DNA from: Bradyrhizobium sp. Y36
GTDB taxonomy: Bacteria > Pseudomonadota > Alphaproteobacteria > Rhizobiales > Xanthobacteraceae
Assembly (NCBI RefSeq): GCF_002531575.1
Contig: NZ_NWTI01000010.1
Location: 62,001 to 126,000 of the forward strand
Length of the DNA: 64,000 nucleotides
Direction: 5' to 3'
Within the stretch, counting starts at the first letter, position 1; each line of letters begins with the position of its first letter. The notes under the pieces are model-generated. The model saw only the letters and a program-made list of their open reading frames with translations, was not told the DNA's origin and did no database searches. Both the position numbers and the translations under genes were made by a program. Positions 1 to 9,500 of the stretch are shown one piece after another.

Positions 1-1
1 C

Positions 2-1084
2 GAGGCCAATCTGACCATGGTCGGCTTTTGCGTGTTCGCCGATCCGCCGAAGCAGGACGCGGCCGCGGCCATCGGCGCGCTAAGCTCGCTCGGTGTGACC
101 ATCAAGATCATTTCGGGTGACCATGACGCCGTGGTCGCCCATGTCGCGCGTTCCGTCGGCCTGAAGGCGGACCGGATCATGACCGGCGCCGAGATCTCCG
201 AGCTGACCGATGCCGCGCTCATCGCCCGGGTCGAGCACGTCGACCTGTTTGCCCGGATCGATCCCGACCAGAAGCGGCGGATCATTGCCGCGCTCCGCCA
301 TCGCAATCACGTGGTCGGCTTCATGGGAGACGGCGTCAACGATGCGCCGGCGCTCCACGCCGCGCATGTCGGCATCTCCGTCACCGGCGCGACCGAGGTC
401 GCCCGCGCGGCCGCCGACATGATCCTGCTGGCGCCGGACCTGTCCGTGCTCGCGGCCGGCGTGCGCGAGGGCCGCAGGACCTTTGCCAATATCCTGAAAT
501 ATGTCCGGATGGGAACCAGCTCGAATTTCGGCAACATGCTGTCGATGGCGCTCGCCTCGATCGTCCTTCCATTCCTGCCATTGCTGCCGCTGCAGATCCT
601 CTTGAACAATCTGATCTACGATCTCTCCGAGATCGGCATTCCCTTCGACGACGTCGATCGCGAAGACATTGCCCGGCCCGAGGCCTGGAACATGGCGAGC
701 ATCCTTCGCTTCACCATCGTCATGGGGATCGTCTCGTCGCTGTTCGACGCCATCACCTTTGCCGTTCTCATCAAGCTGTTCGACGCGGATGCGGCACTGT
801 TTCAAACCGGCTGGTTCGTGGAATCGATCGCGACCCAGATCCTGGTGATCTTCGTGATCCGGTCGCGGAAATTGCCGTGGCGCGCGAACCGCCCGCCCAA
901 CATCCTGATCGCGACGTCGTTCGGGGCCCTGCTTGCGGGCGTGGCGCTTGCGCTTCTTCCGTGGCGAGGCGCGTTCGGCTTTACCGTGCTGCCTGCGGGA
1001 CTGCTCGCGACGATCGTCGCCATCGCCGCGGCCTATCTGATCTCGGCGACCATCGCGAAGCGGCTGGCGATCTCGGATCCATGA
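2..1084 (+). CDS. Magnesium-translocating P-type ATPase (MgtA-like), C-terminal part; 5' end outside the window
   Basis: Inner-membrane P-type ATPase of the MgtA/MgtB class, expected to import Mg2+ using ATP. The frame is already open at the window edge, so the N-terminal actuator, the phosphorylation Asp and the first membrane helices are missing. About 360 residues remain: the DPPK segment of the P domain, the ISGDHD motif, the hinge motif GDGVNDAPAL near in-window residue 110, then the C-terminal transmembrane bundle. The membrane part has SSNFGN followed by LLNNLIYDLSEIGIPFDDVD, which parallels the MgtA SSNFGN and QNLMYDISQLSLPWDKMD segments. That match points to MgtA rather than a Ca2+ or heavy-metal pump. 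The gene ends 45 bp before a convergent DUF6894 gene. The FixK-like boxes nearby suggest a low-oxygen or stress locus, but this gene's own promoter is not in view. Confidence 0.9.
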   Translation, partial: EANLTMVGFCVFADPPKQDAAAAIGALSSLGVTIKIISGDHDAVVAHVARSVGLKADRIMTGAEISELTDAALIARVEHVDLFARIDPDQKRRIIAALRHRNHVVGFMGDGVNDAPALHAAHVGISVTGATEVARAAADMILLAPDLSVLAAGVREGRRTFANILKYVRMGTSSNFGNMLSMALASIVLPFLPLLPLQILLNNLIYDLSEIGIPFDDVDREDIARPEAWNMASILRFTIVMGIVSSLFDAITFAVLIKLFDADAALFQTGWFVESIATQILVIFVIRSRKLPWRANRPPNILIATSFGALLAGVALALLPWRGAFGFTVLPAGLLATIVAIAAAYLISATIAKRLAISDP

Positions 1085-1129
1085 TGTCCGGGACCGGAGC
1101 CGAGTTCATGGAAGCACGCAGGCCAATGC

Positions 1130-1348
1130 TCAGGTCGCGTTCGGATAGATCGGCTCGCGGTGGATTTCCCGGCCGCTTTCGTCGAGCACGACGATGCGGA
1201 GGTCCGGATGGCCTTTCGGCTTCTCCCTGCGCACCTTCTCGGCCAGATCCTTGCTGTACGCGATGGCGGCGCCGTCGCTCACGAGCTCCAGTCCGGATTT
1301 GTCCCGGACGGGCACGCCGTCCTTGAGGTCGAAATAATAGGTGCGCAT
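1130..1348 (-). CDS. DUF6894 family small protein
   Basis: A 72-residue protein starting MRTYYFDLKDG, with a later acidic/hydrophobic pattern ending in LDESGREIHREPI. This YYFD..DG...D..G.EL layout is the DUF6894 family, small proteins common in Bradyrhizobium and relatives and of unknown function. There is no signal peptide or membrane segment, so it is probably cytoplasmic. It is convergent with the upstream ATPase gene and lies 226 bp from the ftsH stop codon. A perfect TTGA-N6-TCAA box lies about 130 bp upstream of its start, so it may be oxygen-regulated. The ribosome-binding site is weak (GGGA 9 bp before ATG). Confidence 0.75.
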   Translation of the reverse strand: MRTYYFDLKDGVPVRDKSGLELVSDGAAIAYSKDLAEKVRREKPKGHPDLRIVVLDESGREIHREPIYPNAT

Positions 1349-1475
1349 GGATTCATTCCCGCGGTCTCGCGCGGCTCGGTTGAAACTATCATCCCGGAAA
1401 ACGAGGGGCCGAAGCGGGGGATGATCCGCGGCGACGTCGGGACCTGCATCTTAAGGAGGCAGGGGATTCGAACTC

Positions 1476-1489
1476 TTGACCCGGATCAA
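1476..1489. promoter_or_regulatory. FNR/FixK-type box TTGACCCGGATCAA
   Basis: A perfect match to the FNR/FixK palindrome TTGA-N6-TCAA. It lies between ftsH (stop at 1575) and the DUF6894 gene (start 1348, minus strand), so the likely target is the DUF6894 gene. The distance to that start, about 130 bp, leaves room for a class II promoter and a leader. Rhizobial FixK2 sites have this form. Binding and the transcription start are inferred. Confidence 0.55.
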
Positions 1490-1574
1490 ACGCGGGATAA
1501 TCCGGCAAGTTTCCGACAAGCGGGCTACCCATGTCGTCTGACGACGGGGACCGGGCTTAACGCGCCCGGCGCCG

Positions 1575-3434
1575 TCATGCGGCGGCCGGCTCGCTTCCAC
1601 CACCGCGCTTGCCGATCAGTGGCGCGAACTGCTCGGCCGTAACCGTTTCGTTCGCGATCAACATCTCAACACCGGCGTCGAGGTCTCCACGCCTTCGCTG
1701 CAGGATCTCGCGGGCGCGGCGGTCGCCCTCCTCGATCAAATTGCGCACCGCGAGGTCGATCTCGCGGCCGGTTGCCTCGGCCGCCGCGACGATCTTGTCC
1801 TGCGCCGCCACGAGAAACGCCTGCGGCTTGGCCGCATAGGTGCGTTGTCCCACCGTCTCGTCCATGCCGTATCTGGTCACCATCTCGATGGCGATCTCGG
1901 TCGCGCGTTGCAGATCATCGGCCGCGCCGGTCGAGATCGCACCGTCGAAGATCAGATGCTCCGACGCGCGTCCGCCCATCAGCACCGCGATGCGGTTCTT
2001 CAGCTCCTCGACTGTCAGCAGAAACCTGTCCTCGGTCGGGCGCTGGATGGTGTACCCGAGCGCACCGATCCCGCGCGGAACGATCGACACTTTCTGCACG
2101 GGATCGACGCCCGGCAGGCTGGCGGCGACGAGGGCATGGCCCATCTCGTGATAGGCGACCCGGCGCCGTTCGTCCTTGCCGAGCACCCTGCTCTTCTTCT
2201 CGATGCCGGCCACGATCCGCTCGATCGCGCTGACGAAATCGTCGAACGTGACCTCCTCGCCGCTTCGCCTGGTCGCAGCGATCGCGGCTTCGTTGATGAG
2301 GTTTGCAAGGTCGGCCCCGGTAAAGCCGGTCGTGAGACCCGCCACCTTGTCGAGGTCGACGTCCTTGCGCATCCGGATCTTGGGGGCGTGCACCTTCAGG
2401 ATTGCAACGCGCCCGATCTTGTCCGGCCGGTCCACCAGCACTTGCCGGTCGAAGCGACCCGCGCGCAGCAGCGCGGGGTCCAGCACTTCAGGGCGGTTGG
2501 TGGCCGCCAGCAGAATGACGCCGGCGCTGGGGTCGAAGCCGTCGAGCTCGGACAGGAGCTGATTGAGCGTCTGCTCCTTCTCGTCATAGCCGCCGAACGA
2601 TTGCGGCCCGCGGCTGCGTCCGAGCGCATCGAGCTCGTCGACGAAGATGATGCAGGGCGCCGCCTTGCGGGCCTGATCGAACAGGTCCCGAACCCGCGCG
2701 GCGCCGACGCCGACGAACATCTCCACGAATTCCGAGCCCGAGATCGAGAAGAAGGGAACGCCGGCCTCTCCCGCCACGGCGCGAGCCAGCAGGGTCTTTC
2801 CCGTTCCGGGCGGTCCGACCAGCAGGATTCCCTTGGGAACGTGCGCACCGAGGCGGCCATAGCTCTTGGGATCCCTGAGGAACGACACCACCTCCTGGAG
2901 CTCGAACTTCGCTTCGTCCACGCCGGCGACGTCGGCGAAGGTGACCTTGATGTCCTTCTCGACGTAAACCTTCGCGCGGGATTTGCCGATCGACATCAGC
3001 CCGCCCAAGCCCTGGCCGCCTCCGATGCCGCGGCCGAGCCAGAACCAGATCAGGAAAAAGGCGATGACCGGGAAGATCCAGGACAGCAAGGTCTGCAGCG
3101 CGCCACCGCTGGGAACGCCGGTCACGCTCACGCCCTTCGTCGCGAGTTTCTCGGCCAGAGCCATATCGACTCGGGCCGTGATGAAGGCGGACTTGCCGCC
3201 CGGAAGCGGCTCTTTCAATTTCCCCTGAATCGTGTCCGTGCCGACCGAGACCTCGGTGATCTTGTCCTGGGCGAGCAGCTGCTCGAACTGGCTGTAGGGA
3301 ATGGTTTCGGTCGAACTGTAGGTGGCAAGGCCGAACTGCAGCATGACGAGCAGCAAGCCACCCGCGAAGATCGCAGCCATCGCGAGGCCCGGCTTCCGTG
3401 AACCTTGATCGGACTCCAACTTGGCTTCTCCCAT
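1575..3434 (-). CDS. ftsH: ATP-dependent zinc metalloprotease FtsH (orphan paralogue)
   Basis: Membrane-anchored AAA+ protease that degrades membrane and regulatory proteins. With the start MGEAKLES at 3434 it is 619 residues; an ATG six bases upstream (3440) is also possible, and further upstream codons add a non-FtsH-like extension. Visible parts: transmembrane helix 1 around residues 15-36, a short periplasmic domain, helix 2 (LLSWIFPVIAFFLIWFWLG), Walker A GPPGTGKT near residue 207, a Walker B with IIFVDELDALG, the second region of homology ending in RAGRFDRQV, and the zinc site HEMGH near residue 429. It is not next to tilS or folP, where the housekeeping ftsH usually sits, so it is probably an extra stress-related copy. 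An FNR/FixK-type palindrome lies 49-62 bp upstream of the start, which suggests induction at low oxygen. Confidence 0.95.
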   Translation of the reverse strand: MGEAKLESDQGSRKPGLAMAAIFAGGLLLVMLQFGLATYSSTETIPYSQFEQLLAQDKITEVSVGTDTIQGKLKEPLPGGKSAFITARVDMALAEKLATKGVSVTGVPSGGALQTLLSWIFPVIAFFLIWFWLGRGIGGGQGLGGLMSIGKSRAKVYVEKDIKVTFADVAGVDEAKFELQEVVSFLRDPKSYGRLGAHVPKGILLVGPPGTGKTLLARAVAGEAGVPFFSISGSEFVEMFVGVGAARVRDLFDQARKAAPCIIFVDELDALGRSRGPQSFGGYDEKEQTLNQLLSELDGFDPSAGVILLAATNRPEVLDPALLRAGRFDRQVLVDRPDKIGRVAILKVHAPKIRMRKDVDLDKVAGLTTGFTGADLANLINEAAIAATRRSGEEVTFDDFVSAIERIVAGIEKKSRVLGKDERRRVAYHEMGHALVAASLPGVDPVQKVSIVPRGIGALGYTIQRPTEDRFLLTVEELKNRIAVLMGGRASEHLIFDGAISTGAADDLQRATEIAIEMVTRYGMDETVGQRTYAAKPQAFLVAAQDKIVAAAEATGREIDLAVRNLIEEGDRRAREILQRRRGDLDAGVEMLIANETVTAEQFAPLIGKRGGGSEPAAA

Positions 3435-3482
3435 CACCATCAGCGCCAAGCCGAATGGTAATGAGGAACAGGCGGCATCTGC

Positions 3483-3496
3483 TTGATTCAGCTCAA
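3483..3496. promoter_or_regulatory. FNR/FixK-type box TTGATTCAGCTCAA upstream of ftsH
   Basis: A perfect TTGA-N6-TCAA palindrome in the short gap between the giant RTX gene and ftsH. Its centre is about 55 bp upstream of the ftsH start, so a class II promoter (site centred near -41.5) would put transcription initiation just before the ftsH start codon. This is the second such box within 2 kb. Confidence 0.55.
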
Positions 3497-3596
3497 CCGC
3501 GGCCGGCTCATATACGCGCGAGCGAAACGGGGGCAAAGCCACGGCCCTGCCCCAATTTCCTCCGAAATCGCCATTCGGCGCGGCAGGCCGGTGGCG

Positions 3597-6500
3597 TCAG
3601 GCGAAATAGTCCATCGGATGCGTCGCCGCGTCCTTGCGCCAGGTGAGGTCTGCGGCGCCCGCATTGGTGCCGAACGCGGACATCTCCTGCCGCATCAGCG
3701 CGAGCAGCGCCGGAGCCTGGTCCGTCCCCACGCCGTTCGCGACCTGTCCCACCCAACTGTCCGCGTCTCCGCCAAGGTGCGACGGACCGGCGGCGCCCGC
3801 CGCTGCGTCCGGCCCCGTCATCGCATCCATCGCGCGCCAGAACTGCTCGCCGATCGAGGGCGCGGGATCTGCGGACAGGATTGCGAGTGCCGAGGCCAGC
3901 GTTTGCGCCGAGCTCGCGGCGTTCGCGTCGGCGGCGGCGAGCGGTTGCGGCGCCGTCGCCTGCGTCAATACGGCATCGGCATAGTCCATCGTGCGCCCGT
4001 CGGCCCGGGTGTAGCTGCCGCGATTGACGATCACGGTGCTGCCGAACTCCCAGGATCCTTCCGTCGCCGATGCCGCCAGATCGATCGAGCGCACCCCTGC
4101 CGCGGCCAGCGACAGGATCTCGCCGTCCTCAACTGTGCCGTCAGCATTGCGGTCCTGCCACAGATTGAAGTCGGAGAAGCGAATGTCGCCGGCCGACAGC
4201 ATTCCGTCGCGATTGCTGTCGAAGGCGCGCAGCCCTTCAAGATCGGAACGGGCACCTGCCACGTCGTCGGCGAAGCTCAGCTCCGAGATGCCGCTCACGG
4301 TTCCGTTGCGGTCGCGATCGAGGAACAGGAAGGCTTCCGTGGTCCCGATCCAGCTGGTGTCGTCGGCGGTGCCGGTGCCATCGATGTCGAACCGCGCCGA
4401 GGACTGGCTGGCCGTCGTGGTCTCCACACCCCGCCCGTCGAGATCGAGGATGATTGGCGCTGCCAGTGTAACGGTCTCGCCGTTGCGGAAGATGAGCCTT
4501 TCGATGCTGGTGAGCGTGTCGACGCCGTCGCTGCCATTCGCCGTGGAATTGTCGGTGACCTGAACCGACCCCGCCGACGTGACGATCGAATAAGTCGACA
4601 TCACACCGTTGTAGTAGGCGGTGTCGGTGCCGTTGCCGCCGTTGATCGTGTCGTTGCCGGCCATGCCCCAGAACGAGTCATCGCCGTCATTGCCGTTGAG
4701 CGTGTCGGTGCCGATGCCGCCGGCCAGACGGTCCGCGGCAGCGCCGCCGGTGATGACGTCGTTTCCACCGGCGCCATAGATGCTGTTCGGAGCAACCGCG
4801 TCACCGGTCAGCGTCTCGGAGCTGGCGGTCCCCACCACCCAACCCTCGAAGGCATTCGTGATGGTGAGGCTGACGGTGGCGGTCGCCGTCGCGACGCCAT
4901 CGCTGATCGTATAGGTGAAGCTGTCGGCCCCCTCGTAACCGAAATCGGGTGTATAGCTGACGCCTTGCCCGTCGATGACAACGGTGCCCTTGGGCGGCGC
5001 GCCGACCGAGACGATGGTCAGATTGTCGCCGTCGATATCCGTGTCGTTGGCGAGCAGGCTTGCGCGCGCGATGGCGAGCGTGTCGCCATGAGTGACCGAG
5101 AACGGACCGTCATTGGCCGCGACCGGCTTGTCGTTGACGGGTGTGATCGTCAGGGTGAACACGTCGCTGGCCGTGAGCGAGCCGTCGCTGGCGGTGACCT
5201 TGATGTCGATCGCCCCATTGAAGTTGAGCGGCGGGGTGCCGGCGAACCTGGTGCCGGTTAGCGTCAGCCAGGACGGCAGCGGGCTGCCATCCGCCAGCGT
5301 AGCGGTATAGGTGAGCGCATTGCCGTCGGGATCGGTGAAACGGCCGGCCGGGATCGTGTAGGAGATCGCGGTATCCTCCGCCGAATTGACGTCGGATAGC
5401 GGCACCGAAACCACGGGCGCATCATTCACCGGCGTGACGGTCAGCGTAAAGATATCGCTCGCGGTCAGCGCGCCGTCGCGGGCGGTGACCTTGATGCTGA
5501 CCGTGCCGTTGTAGTTCGCCGGCGGCGTGCCGGTGAAAGTGGTGCCGTCGAAGGAGAGCCAGGCCGGCAGCGCGGCGCCGGTGGACAGAGTCGCGGTATA
5601 GGTCAGCGTATCGCCGTCGACATCGGTGAAGCTGCCGGGCGGGATCGCAATCGCCAGCGGCGTATCCTCCGGCGACGTCACGTCAGGCAGCGGCACGGAC
5701 AGCACCGGCGCGTCGTTCTTCGGCGTGATGTTGAGGGTGAAGACGTCGCTGGCCGAGAGCGAGCCGTCGCTCGCGGTGACCCGGATGTCGATGGCGCCGT
5801 TGAAGTTGAGCGGCGGGGTGCCGGTGAACTTGGTGCCGGTCAGCGTCAGCCAGGACGGCAGCGGGCTGCCATCCGCCAATGTCGCCGAATAGGTCAACGT
5901 GTTGCCGTCGGGATCGGTGAAGCGGCCGGCCGGGATCGTGTAGGAGATCGCGGTATCCTCCGCCGAATTGACGTCGGACAGCGGCACCGCGACCACCGGC
6001 GCGTCGTTCACCGGCGTGATGGTCAGCGCAAAGGTGTCGCTGACCGCCAGCGCGCCGTCACGCGCCGTGACCTTGATGTTGAGCGTACCGTTGTAGTTCG
6101 CCGGCGGCGTGCCGGTGAAAGTGGTGCCGTCGAAGCTAAGCCAGGCCGGCAGCGCAGCGCCGGTCGAGAGCGTCGCGGCGTAGGTCAGCATATCGCCGTC
6201 GACATCGGTGAAGCTGCCGGCGGGAAGCGCGATCGACAGCGGCGTATCTTCCGGCGACGTCACGTCAGGCAGCGGCACGGACAGCACCGGCGCATCGTTC
6301 TTCGGTGTGATGTTGAGGGTGAAGACGTCGCTGGCCGAGAGCGACCCGTCGCTCGCGGTGACCCGGATGTCGATGGAACCGTTGAAGTTCAGCGGCGGCG
6401 TGCCGGCGAACTTGGTGCCGGTCAGCGTCAGCCAGGACGGCAGCGGGCTGCCGTCGGCCAAGGTCGCCGAATAGGTCAGCGCGTTGCCGTCGACGTCGGT

Positions 6501-9500
6501 GAAACGCCCGGTGGGGATGGTGTAGGACACCGCGGCATCTTCGGCCGAGCTGACGTCGGACAGCGGCACCGACAGCACCGGCGCGTCGTTCACCGGCGTG
6601 ATCGTCAGCACGAAGATGTCGCTGGCCGACAGCGCACCGTCGCTGGCCGTGACCTTGATGCTGACCGTGCCGTTGAAATTCGCCGGCGGCGTGCCGGTGA
6701 AGTTCGTGCCGTCGAAGGCAAGCCAGGTCGGCAACGCAGCGCCGCTGGAGAGCACCGCCGTATAGGTCAGCCGGTTGCCGTTGGCGTCGGTGAAGCTGCC
6801 GGCCGGGATTGCGACCGAGACGGCGGTATCTTCCGGCGAGGAAACGTCGGGCAGCGGGATCGAGACCACCGGCGCGTTGTTCACCGACGGGATCGTCAGG
6901 CGGAACACGTCGCTCACCGTGAGCGACCCGTCGCTCGCCGTGACCTTGATGTCGATCGCACCGGTGTAGTTGGTCGGCGGCGTGCCGGTGAGGGTGGCGC
7001 CGTCGAAGGCGAGCCAAGACGGCAGCGCGCTGCCGTCGGACAGCGTTGCCGTCAGGGTCAGCGCGTCGCCGTCGAGATCGGTGAAGCTGCCAGCCGGGAC
7101 CGGGATGGTGACACGGACGTTCTTCGGCGAGACGATATCGGCCAGCGGCTGCGCCAGCGCCGGTGCGTCGTTCACCGGCGAGATGGTCAGGCGGAACACA
7201 TCGCTCACGCTGAGCGTGCCGTCGCTGGCGACGACCTTGATGTCGATCGCGCCGCTATAATTCGACGGCGGGGTACCCGTGAATGTCGTGCCGTCGAAAC
7301 TGAGCCAGGTCGGCAGCGCACTGCCGTCGGCGAGCGTCGCGGCATAGGTCAGCGCGTCGCCGTCGACATCCGCAAAGCTGCCGGCCGGGATCGTGATCGA
7401 CACCGGAGTATCCTCCGGCGACGACACATCCGCCAGCGCCTGCGCCACGACCGGCGCATCGTTCACCGGCGTGATGGTCACGCGGAAGACGTCGCTTGCT
7501 GCGCGCGCGCCGTCGCTGGCTGTGACCAGGATATCGAAGCTGCCGTTGAAGTTCGCCGGCGGCGTGCCGGTGAAATTCGTGCCGTCGAAGGCGAGCCAGG
7601 ACGGCAGCGCACTGCCGTCGGATAGCGTCGCCGAATAGGTCAACGGATCGCCATTGGGATCGGTGAAGCTGCCGGCGGGGATCGCGATCGCGAGCGGCGC
7701 GTCCTCGGACGAGGACACATCGGCCAGCGGCACCGACAGTTCCGGCGCCTGGTTGACCGGGGCGATCGACACCAGCAGCTCCCGCACGGTCTGCACCGTG
7801 CCGTCGGTCGCTGCGATCTCGAGCTGGATCGTGCCGTTGAAATTGGCGGGCGGATCGCCGCTCAGCAGCCGCGCCTGCGGATCGTATTGCAGCCAGGCCG
7901 GCAGCGCCGTGCCACCCTTGCCGCGGATCTCGACCAGCAGCGCGTCGCCGTCGACGTCACTGACGAAGCCGGCCGGCAGAGTCACGCTGAAGCGCTGATC
8001 CTCGATGCCCTTGAGTACGGGAACCGCGGAGATGACCGGCGCGTCGTTGACCGCCGCCACGTTGATGTTGACCCGCGTCGTCGCGCTCAGGCCGGTCGAA
8101 TCCTCGATCTCGTAATCGAACCACGCCGGTCCGTTGAAATCGGCATTCGGCGTGATCCGGAGCTGGCCGAAGCCGAGATCGGTGACCGCCACGCCCGAGG
8201 TCGCGACGATCCGGGTCAGCACGAACGCCTGCTGGTCGGCATCGCTGTCATTGGCCAGGAGCTGGCTCGCAAACAGCGTCAGCGGCGAATCCTCACGCAT
8301 GTCGAGCGTATCAGGGCGCGCGACCGGGGCATCGGCGACCGGCAGCACGTTGATCGTGACAGTGGTCGAGACCGCGAAATCCTGCTCGTTCTTGACCGAA
8401 TAGTGCAGCACCAGCTCGCCGTTGAAGTTGGTGGCCGGCGTCACGCGATACTTGCCGTTCGCGAGCAGTTCGGCGCCTTCGAGCCCGACGAAGGTCAGGG
8501 TCGATCCCTCGGGCGTGACGTCGTTCGCCATCAGCGCGGCGGGGTCGATGTCGATGAAGCCATCCTCGAGCACCTCGAAGCCGGCATCCGACACCGGGAT
8601 CGGCAGCGGCACGTCGGGCGCGACCAGCAGCGTCACGAAGCCGACGCTGGAGGCGCCATGGCTGTCGGTGACGCGGTAGTGGAAGCCGGCATCGCCGATA
8701 TAGCCGGCATTCGGCGTGAAGACCGCGGTCGAACCGACACGAACCACCGTGCCCTGGTCGCCGTCGAACACCTCGACGATCTCGAAGCTGTCGCCTTCGA
8801 CGTCGCGGTCGTTGGCGATCAGCGCGGCGAAGTCGATGGTGATGGCCTGGTCCTGGGTAGTCCTGAACACACCCAGGGGATCGTTGGCCGTCCCGGCTCC
8901 GTCCGGATTGGCGATCGGCGCATCGTCCACGGCAGCGACGTTGAACGTCACGGTCCCGGTCGAGGTCTTGCGTCCGTCGGAGATCGTGTAGCTGAAATTG
9001 ACCGCACCGCTGATGTTCTCGTTCGGCACGAACTGCCAGCGTCCGTCGGGGAGCTCGACGATGCGGCCGTTGCCGGCGCTGCGCGAGAGCGACTGGAACG
9101 TGATGGTGTCGCCGTCGGCGTCGCTGTCGTTGCCAAGCAGATCGGCGGTCGTGAACTCGAACGGCGTGTCCTCGACCGTCTCGAACACGTCGGTCGCGGC
9201 GATCGGCGCGTGGTTGGTTGAGGCGACGTTGACCTTGACCTTGCCCGTGCTCGATCCGTTGGTGTCGTCGGTCACGATGTACTCGAACGTCGCCACGCCC
9301 TCGAAATTGTGGTCGGGCGTGAACACGATACGGGTGCCGTCGAAGCTGACGGTGCCATGCGAGGCGTTGGCAACGTCGACGAAGCGGATCGGGTTGTTGT
9401 CGACGTCGTAGTCGTTGGCGAGCAACGTCGCCGGATCGATCAGCAGCGGCGTGTCCTCGATCGCCGCGACAGTGTCCTCGACCGTGGTCGGCGGATCGTT

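Noticed and set aside
1453..1475. tRNA-like 3' end (TTCGAAT and CCCCT on the minus strand) near 1453-1475
   Set aside because: The T-stem pairs at only three of five positions and no other tRNA arms are present. The adjacent sequence is better explained by the FixK-type box.
3530..3553. Hairpin GGGGCA/TGCCCC after the giant gene as a terminator
   Set aside because: Only six base pairs with a 12-nt loop and no T-run; too weak to support as a terminator.
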